Source: RGIG1840 sp964626795
Lineage (GTDB): Bacteria > Bacillota_I > Bacilli_A > RF39 > UBA660
NCBI GenBank assembly: GCA_964626795.1
Contig: CAZVIQ010000026.1
Span: 1-10,882 of the forward strand
DNA length: 10,882 nucleotides
Direction of reading: 5' to 3'
In this document: positions 6,981 through 10,882 of the stretch, in pieces
How positions within the stretch are numbered: the stretch's first letter is position 1
How the letters are laid out: each line of letters opens with the position of its first letter
Notes under the pieces: model-generated
Told to the model about the DNA's origin: nothing
Database searches by the model: none
What the model saw: only the letters and a program-made list of their open reading frames with translations
Position numbers and translations under genes: made by a program

Positions 6981-7370
6981 TTACTTCTCCTTTTTAATTT
7001 TAGTTTTCTTAACTTTTAATTTAAACTGACTTTTATATAAGCTTCTTCCTATTATTTCATAAAGTGCATATATTAATAAAGTAATAAGTACAAAACCGAC
7101 AATTAATTTATAAATAAAATTATCTATATTTAATATTATTATAGATGTAAATGAAATAATAAATGAATTAACAAGTGATACACTAATAGCTATTTTCTTA
7201 TATTTAATTTTTTTTAAATCCAGATTAAATCGCTTTATTATTAAATTTATTCCAATTCCATCTGAACTTCTATCTTTTCTTTTCATATGTTTTATTAAAA
7301 ATAAATGAATTAAAAAGATAAATATAAATCCTCCCAGAAAATATAAAAAATTTTGTAAATAAATGTTCAT
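6981..7370 (-). CDS. Small three-helix membrane protein, first gene of the leuS operon (unknown function)
   Basis: A 129-residue protein with hydrophobic helices at about 8-26, 61-81 and 86-107. A basic cytoplasmic-looking loop (KHMKRKDRSSDG...KRFNLDLKKIKYKK) lies between helices 1 and 2, and a very basic tail (KVKKTKIKKEK) ends the protein. I do not recognise a named family. GGAGGA lies 7 bases before the ATG, at the very end of the T-box leader, so this gene is the first target of leucine-tRNA sensing. Its last codons contain the ribosome site for leuS, and the two reading frames are separated by one base, so translation of the two is likely linked. Its position ahead of leuS suggests either a role linked to leucine supply or simply long-standing co-transcription; the sequence does not decide. 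Confidence 0.85.
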   Translation of the reverse strand: MNIYLQNFLYFLGGFIFIFLIHLFLIKHMKRKDRSSDGIGINLIIKRFNLDLKKIKYKKIAISVSLVNSFIISFTSIIILNIDNFIYKLIVGFVLITLLIYALYEIIGRSLYKSQFKLKVKKTKIKKEK

Positions 7371-7584
7371 AACTGTTCCTCCATTAAAAAACTTTACAAT
7401 TTAAGGGCGCTTATCAGCGCGGTACCACCTTAATTCATAAAGTTATTATGCTCTTTAAAAGTTAACGCCTTATTACGATGTTTCTAGAAAAGCAAGTTCA
7501 TAAATTTAATTTTTATTAGTTCTCACCAACCACTAACTCTCTTTAAAAATATTATTTATTAATACTCTTTCCTTTAAAAACTTA
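7371..7584 (-). promoter_or_regulatory. T-box leader, leucine-specific (specifier CUU)
   Basis: Read on the minus strand, the leader has all the landmarks of a tRNA-sensing T-box. The base of Stem I pairs AGGAAAG (7573-7567) with CTTTTCT (7492-7486). A distal hairpin TTAGT/ACTAA encloses GGTTGGTGAGA (7531-7521). The specifier context GAA-CTT-GC has CTT (Leu) at 7496-7494. The conserved T-box AAGGTGGTACCGCG (7431-7418) sits in an antiterminator: TTAAGG/CCTTAA, the 7-base bulge TGGTACC, then GCGC/GCGC (7433-7401). The uncharged tRNA acceptor end would pair with TGGT in the bulge. The leucine specifier agrees with leuS downstream. I find no second hairpin that competes with the antiterminator in the usual way. 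AACTTTA/TAAAGTT with a T run would close around it instead, and the segment CCCTTAAA can pair with the ribosome-site region. Confidence 0.93.
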
Positions 7585-7589
7585 ACCTT

Positions 7590-7618
7590 ATTATATTAGA
7601 TTTCAGCTATATATTCAA
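7590..7618 (-). promoter_or_regulatory. Sigma-A promoter of the leuS operon
   Basis: On the minus strand, TTGAAT (7618-7613) and a perfect TATAAT (7595-7590) are 17 bases apart, placing the start near 7583, just before T-box Stem I. The -35 element and spacer lie inside the last codons and stop of the GH31 gene. Confidence 0.75.
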
Positions 7619-10004
7619 GTAATTTTACAAACATTCTTATAAATATAGATTGAAGTCCTTTAGCGCGTAGTTTTTTAATTTCAATTCTTTTCTTTTTTAA
7701 CTCCATATCACTGAAAATGATTTTAGCAATATCTTCTTTTAAATTTGTATCTATCTGTAAATCAGATATGATATTATCTATTTCTTCATTTATGAGTCTT
7801 ACTGCATCAATTTCTATATCTTTACCTTTACAATTTACTGTAATTTGACTTATTGTAGAAACATTTTCAAATTCTAATATAAAGTCAGATCCTTCAACAT
7901 ATTTCTTAAAAGGCATCTTATATTCATCAACAAAAACCTCAACTTCTTCGGCATATTTCGTATTTCTAAATTTAATTTTATAATCTCTTTTAGCAGGAAT
8001 TATTCCACTTTTTCCATCAATTGGTCTTATGATTAATGTATAGTTGTTTTCTCTATAGTTATAGTCAAATGCAGTTATAATATAATACCCTTCTTCATAA
8101 AGTGAGCTTATACCATCATCTTCATATAAGTTATAAGAATTGCTTCTACCAGGAAATATCTGCACTTCTAGTTTTCTAGGTGGTCTTGTATTATTTAAAT
8201 CATTATCATCTACATCTGCCATGATTAAGATAGAACCACTTTTTGCATATACAGGATAATCTTCATCTTTATAAAATGTAACGTATCTTTTTCCACCGGG
8301 AAATTTTTTACCTGTTTTAAAATCATACCACATACCATCAGGAACAAAAATCTTATGGACAACACGATTCATAACTCTATCTTTTTGTTCAGTTATAGGA
8401 CTTACAAAAAGTTCACTTCCAAAATAATACTCATCTCTATAAAGTGGTTCATCAATTATTTCTGGATATTTATAATAAAGCGGTTCAATCAGTTGATCTC
8501 CTACTTTACTATATTTATATGCTTCAGTATAAATATAGGGAATTAATTTATGTCTAAGTTTTGTATATTCTCTAACAATACCTATTGTTTTAACATCCCA
8601 TTTCCAAGGTTCTCTTTTATAGTATTTACTTTTATCTGCACTAAATCTAAACACAGGACTATATACTCCAAGCTGAACATATCTTGTATAAAGTTCTGCA
8701 TCCTCTATTCCACTTTTATATCCACCTATATCATGACTCCACCAAGTTACACCTAAATTAGTTGCTGAATTATATAAATATGGAAGGTTTTTTAGTGTTT
8801 TCCAGCTTACCTTAGTTTCTCCTGAATATAATACAGGAAATCTATGAGGACTTATTCCAGGGTTTCTTGAAAATATTATTCCTCTTCGCTGTGGAATGGT
8901 TTTATAATTATTAAAAAGAAAGGAATTTAAAATATAAAGTCTCATAGAATCAAGAGGATTATTTTCATCAAGCCAGAATAAATCTATACCACTGCTTATG
9001 AATGGATTAATTATATTTTTTAAAAAAGCATCAACTATTTTTCTATTATATACATTTAAAATAATAGTTGCCTTATCACTTTGTCCTATTTCTTTTGAAA
9101 TGTTTTCATAAGATTCTTCTGCTGGATTTAAACCTTCAGAAGTATTTAAATTAAGTCCAAGAAATATATTATTATCATGCATATATTTTATAAATGCTTC
9201 TTTATTACCCAGCATCTCATTATTAAATGTAAAACCGCCTATTCCAGTTTCACTAAAACTTTTATGCCAGCCTTTATTTAAAAGTATTGTAGAAATCGGT
9301 ATTTTATTTAATTTAAATTCATCTACTAAATTTCTTATTCCATTTAAAGTATAATCTTCATTTTTTTGCCACCATAAACCAAGAGCATATCTTGGTATAA
9401 AAGATGGATAACCTGTAAGGTCATAATAACTTTTTAAAGCTAAGTTAAAATCTTTCCTATAAATAAACAGATATATATCAAATCCATCGTTTATTGGATT
9501 CTTTAATATGTTACCGTTTCTGTCTAATACAGGAGTTTTAGTATCATCAAACGAAGCAAATCCATCAGTTGAATAAAGACCTTTAGAAAGATCAATCTTT
9601 GAATTATCATAACTGAAAGCTGTTCCTTTAAAATTTCTTGCTTCAGGGTGATCTACATACCAAACTTTATCAGTATTGTTTAAAGTAACTCTAAGACCAG
9701 TATCAGGCATTAATTTATTAGTACTTCTGAAAGGTCTACTTTTTGAAGCTTCTATTTTAAAATACTTTCCAGTAATAATTATATAGTAGTTATCCTCTTG
9801 AACTGAAAAATGAGGAGTTTCAAATTTTCTATTTCTGGCAAACAAAGTGGGAAAATCATTAAATTTACCAGTTTCACTGTATTCAAATCTAATAAGTACA
9901 TCTGAAAGTATTGTAATTCTATACTTCTTACCACGAATCTGAGCACTTTTTCTTGAATAACCAAGTTGCATATCCACTGCAAAAGGACTTTTATTCTCGT
10001 TCAT
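7596..10004 (-). CDS. GH31-family glycoside hydrolase (alpha-glucosidase/alpha-xylosidase-like), with unusual catalytic motifs
   Basis: An 802-residue TIM-barrel glycosidase without signal peptide, so cytoplasmic; GH31 enzymes release alpha-linked sugars from oligosaccharide ends. The N-terminal beta-sandwich covers about 1-195, the barrel about 200-500 (YALGLWWQK at 206-214, FWLDENNP at 343-350, WWSHDIGGY at 421-429, FGSELFVSPIT at 528-537), then C-terminal beta domains to about 730 (FPGGKRYVTF, YEDDG at 627-631) and a charged helical tail to 802. The nucleophile Asp is probably D346, but the motif reads WLDENN where WLDMNE is usual. At the acid/base motif the usual GDN...W is GETKVSW (395-401), so Glu396 stands where Asp is expected. 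Substrate cannot be assigned. GGGAGTGA precedes the ATG. The gene has its own promoter, and no terminator separates it from the leuS leader downstream. Confidence 0.9.
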   Translation of the reverse strand: MNENKSPFAVDMQLGYSRKSAQIRGKKYRITILSDVLIRFEYSETGKFNDFPTLFARNRKFETPHFSVQEDNYYIIITGKYFKIEASKSRPFRSTNKLMPDTGLRVTLNNTDKVWYVDHPEARNFKGTAFSYDNSKIDLSKGLYSTDGFASFDDTKTPVLDRNGNILKNPINDGFDIYLFIYRKDFNLALKSYYDLTGYPSFIPRYALGLWWQKNEDYTLNGIRNLVDEFKLNKIPISTILLNKGWHKSFSETGIGGFTFNNEMLGNKEAFIKYMHDNNIFLGLNLNTSEGLNPAEESYENISKEIGQSDKATIILNVYNRKIVDAFLKNIINPFISSGIDLFWLDENNPLDSMRLYILNSFLFNNYKTIPQRRGIIFSRNPGISPHRFPVLYSGETKVSWKTLKNLPYLYNSATNLGVTWWSHDIGGYKSGIEDAELYTRYVQLGVYSPVFRFSADKSKYYKREPWKWDVKTIGIVREYTKLRHKLIPYIYTEAYKYSKVGDQLIEPLYYKYPEIIDEPLYRDEYYFGSELFVSPITEQKDRVMNRVVHKIFVPDGMWYDFKTGKKFPGGKRYVTFYKDEDYPVYAKSGSILIMADVDDNDLNNTRPPRKLEVQIFPGRSNSYNLYEDDGISSLYEEGYYIITAFDYNYRENNYTLIIRPIDGKSGIIPAKRDYKIKFRNTKYAEEVEVFVDEYKMPFKKYVEGSDFILEFENVSTISQITVNCKGKDIEIDAVRLINEEIDNIISDLQIDTNLKEDIAKIIFSDMELKKKRIEIKKLRAKGLQSIFIRMFVKLLEYIAEI

Positions 10005-10035
10005 ACTTTCACTCCCTACTTTTTATCTTAAGTCA

Positions 10036-10064
10036 ATTTTAACATAGTATAACTAAATTAACAA
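10036..10064 (-). promoter_or_regulatory. Candidate promoter of the GH31 gene
   Basis: On the minus strand, TTGTTA (10064-10059) and TAAAAT (10041-10036) are 17 bases apart, placing the start about 25 bases before the GH31 ATG. It is back to back with the promoter of the zinc-ribbon gene, with 20 bases between the two -35 boxes, so the two genes could share a regulator site. No clear operator repeat is seen there. Confidence 0.5.
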
Positions 10065-10084
10065 GAATTTAACACGAATTATTG

Positions 10085-10113
10085 TTGACTAAATCGCATA
10101 AAAATGTTATAGT
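10085..10113 (+). promoter_or_regulatory. Sigma-A promoter of the zinc-ribbon gene
   Basis: TTGACT (10085-10090) and TATAGT (10108-10113) are 17 bases apart, each one base off consensus. Transcription would start near 10120, leaving a leader of about 70 bases before the ATG. Confidence 0.7.
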
Positions 10114-10190
10114 ACTAATGAATTAAATTTATTTTGCCAAGTACCCTTAGCAAATATAATAATTGTATTCAAAAAAGGAGGAAAAGCATT

Positions 10191-10355
10191 ATGAAAGACA
10201 AGACTATTAAATGTAAAGACTGTGGAGCAGAATTCACTTTTACAGTAAAAGAACAAGAATTTTATGAAAAAATGGGATTCAGCAATGAACCTGTTAGATG
10301 TAAAGAATGTAGAGACAAGAAAAAAGCTGAAAAGAATAACAGAGATAGAAGATAA
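10191..10355 (+). CDS. Small zinc-ribbon domain protein
   Basis: A 54-residue protein with two CxxC knuckles, C8/C11 and C37/C40, spaced as in the 'probable zinc-ribbon domain' family (zf-trcl type). The hallmark stretch is KCKDCGAEFTFT, an EQEFYEKMGF-like middle, then PVRCKECR, ending in a highly basic tail (KKKAEKNNRDRR). The four cysteines should bind one zinc ion. The role of the family is not established; the basic tail suggests a nucleic acid or ribosome partner, which is inference. The start is set by AAGGAGG 9 bases upstream. The frame stays open upstream to a TTG at 10134, but that lies far ahead of the ribosome site and is not used. It is a single-gene unit with its own promoter and terminator. 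Confidence 0.9.
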   Translation: MKDKTIKCKDCGAEFTFTVKEQEFYEKMGFSNEPVRCKECRDKKKAEKNNRDRR

Positions 10356-10364
10356 TAAGTCTTA

Positions 10365-10398
10365 AAAAAAACATAACTTTTAAAAGTTATGTTTTTTT
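10365..10398. terminator. Bidirectional terminator between the zinc-ribbon gene and the 120-residue protein gene
   Basis: Seven A, then CATAACTT, loop TTAA, AAGTTATG, then seven T: a perfect 15-bp hairpin with U tails both ways. The stop codon of the minus-strand gene (10399-10397) overlaps its edge. Confidence 0.9.
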
Positions 10399-10759
10399 AT
10401 TTCTTTTTATTAGATGATTTTAATGACAGACAATGTCCATTGCATAAATTATTTAGAGCATACTCAAAGCTAATAGCATCTTCTACTCTCTTTTCTAGGA
10501 AAGCACTGTCTACAGAAAGCAATTCTTCTATTGCTTCTGTTTCTGCTAAAGTCAAGTCAATAAGATAATCCAATTTATCTTCTTCGTCAAGAGATGGATC
10601 AGTAAGAATAATTGCTTTGTATCTATTTATTAATCTCATATCATATTTCGCATTTTCCTGTGCGTAGTATAGTCTTGCTGTTTCTTGAGACTCCAATTGA
10701 AGTTGTTTAATAGTTTCATCTAAACGACTATTTGTATTTCCAATTTTTTTATTTTTCAT
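10397..10759 (-). CDS. Hypothetical helical protein, 120 residues
   Basis: I do not recognise this protein. It is 120 residues, charged and predicted by eye to be almost all helix (DETIKQLQLESQETARLYYAQ, DEEDKLDYLIDLTLAETEAIEELL, and a further helix around residues 85-103). It has no signal peptide or membrane segment. Near the C-terminus a small cysteine and histidine cluster, C106-NGH-C110, precedes a basic tail ending in three lysines; one pair of cysteines plus a histidine could bind metal, but this is weak. AAGGAGAG precedes the ATG and a good promoter lies upstream, so it is a real, separately transcribed gene. It converges on the zinc-ribbon gene and shares its terminator. Confidence 0.75.
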   Translation of the reverse strand: MKNKKIGNTNSRLDETIKQLQLESQETARLYYAQENAKYDMRLINRYKAIILTDPSLDEEDKLDYLIDLTLAETEAIEELLSVDSAFLEKRVEDAISFEYALNNLCNGHCLSLKSSNKKK

Positions 10760-10791
10760 TTTTCTTCTCTCCTTCTTTCATTTAATTGGAT

Positions 10792-10820
10792 ATTATACTA
10801 TAAGTTTATTAAAAAGTCCA
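10792..10820 (-). promoter_or_regulatory. Promoter of the 120-residue protein gene
   Basis: On the minus strand, TGGACT (10820-10815) and a perfect TATAAT (10797-10792) are 17 bases apart, with the start about 25 bases before the ATG. The spacer and the bases just beyond the -35 carry the inverted repeat described separately. Confidence 0.6.
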
Positions 10821-10844
10821 CATTTGTTTGTATATTAATAAACT
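10803..10844. repeat. 10-bp perfect inverted repeat overlapping a promoter
   Basis: AGTTTATTAA (10803-10812) is repeated in inverted orientation as TTAATAAACT (10835-10844), 22 bases apart. One arm lies in the promoter spacer of the 120-residue protein gene, the other about 15 bases beyond its -35 box. The arm spacing (32 bases, about three helical turns) would suit a regulator bound on one DNA face. In AT-rich DNA chance cannot be excluded. Confidence 0.45.
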
Positions 10845-10882
10845 ATTGAGGAGAATAATTTCTATCTGTTTCTTTTTCTTCT

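Noticed and set aside
8355..8756. Two plus-strand frames opposite the GH31 gene
   Set aside because: They are antisense shadows with no ribosome site.
9779..9982. Minus-strand 67-residue frame inside the GH31 gene
   Set aside because: It is in another frame of a certain gene and has no start signal.
10134..10190. N-terminal extension of the zinc-ribbon protein from a TTG at 10134
   Set aside because: The AAGGAGG ribosome site lies just before the ATG at 10191, and the extension shows no domain similarity; it is leader RNA.
10843..10882. End of a minus-strand gene at the right edge (frames ending ETDRNYSPQ-stop or RKRNR-stop)
   Set aside because: All three minus-strand frames are open to the edge over only about 20-40 bases, so none can be chosen. 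A GAGGAGA on the plus strand at about 10847-10853 also has no suitable ATG after it.

Overview
The window is very AT-rich DNA from a low-GC Gram-positive bacterium (Bacillota). The signs are strong AGGAGG-type ribosome binding sites, TATAAT promoters, a tRNA-sensing T-box leader, a UPF0736 (YjbA-type) protein typical of Bacilli, a lipobox protein and a penicillin-binding carboxypeptidase. TGA is used as a stop, so the code is standard. A gut-type uncultured Bacilli lineage is my best guess, made from gene style only. Nothing points to a phage, plasmid, insertion sequence or CRISPR array.

Left part (1-2813, minus strand): five genes face left. In transcription order they are a small two-helix membrane protein, a UPF0736 protein overlapping it by 17 bases, a lipoprotein, a D-Ala-D-Ala carboxypeptidase, and the start of a membrane-anchored exported protein (TasA/camelysin-like N-terminus) cut by the window edge. 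Together with uppP (2882-3685, plus strand, undecaprenyl diphosphate recycling) this is mostly cell-envelope biology.

Middle (3720-7620, minus strand): a leucine operon. A promoter lying inside the 3' end of the upstream glycosidase gene drives a T-box leader with specifier codon CUU (Leu). Next come a small three-helix membrane protein of unknown function, leuS, and a free-standing Nudix hydrolase. The operon ends at a bidirectional terminator shared with uppP. The most striking feature of the window is leuS: its product is 942 residues, about 140 longer than a typical bacterial LeuRS, because a complete Nudix domain with an intact Nudix box sits inside the CP1 editing domain. Two Nudix modules are therefore under one leucine-responsive leader. 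The leader has a textbook antiterminator but no separate competing terminator that I can find; the antiterminator's 3' strand can instead pair with the Shine-Dalgarno region.

Right part (7596-10882): a cytoplasmic GH31-family glycosidase with altered residues at both catalytic motifs, divergently transcribed from a 54-residue zinc-ribbon protein. A bidirectional terminator then separates that gene from a 120-residue helical protein of unknown function, whose promoter carries a 10-bp inverted repeat. The last ~60 bases cannot be assigned.
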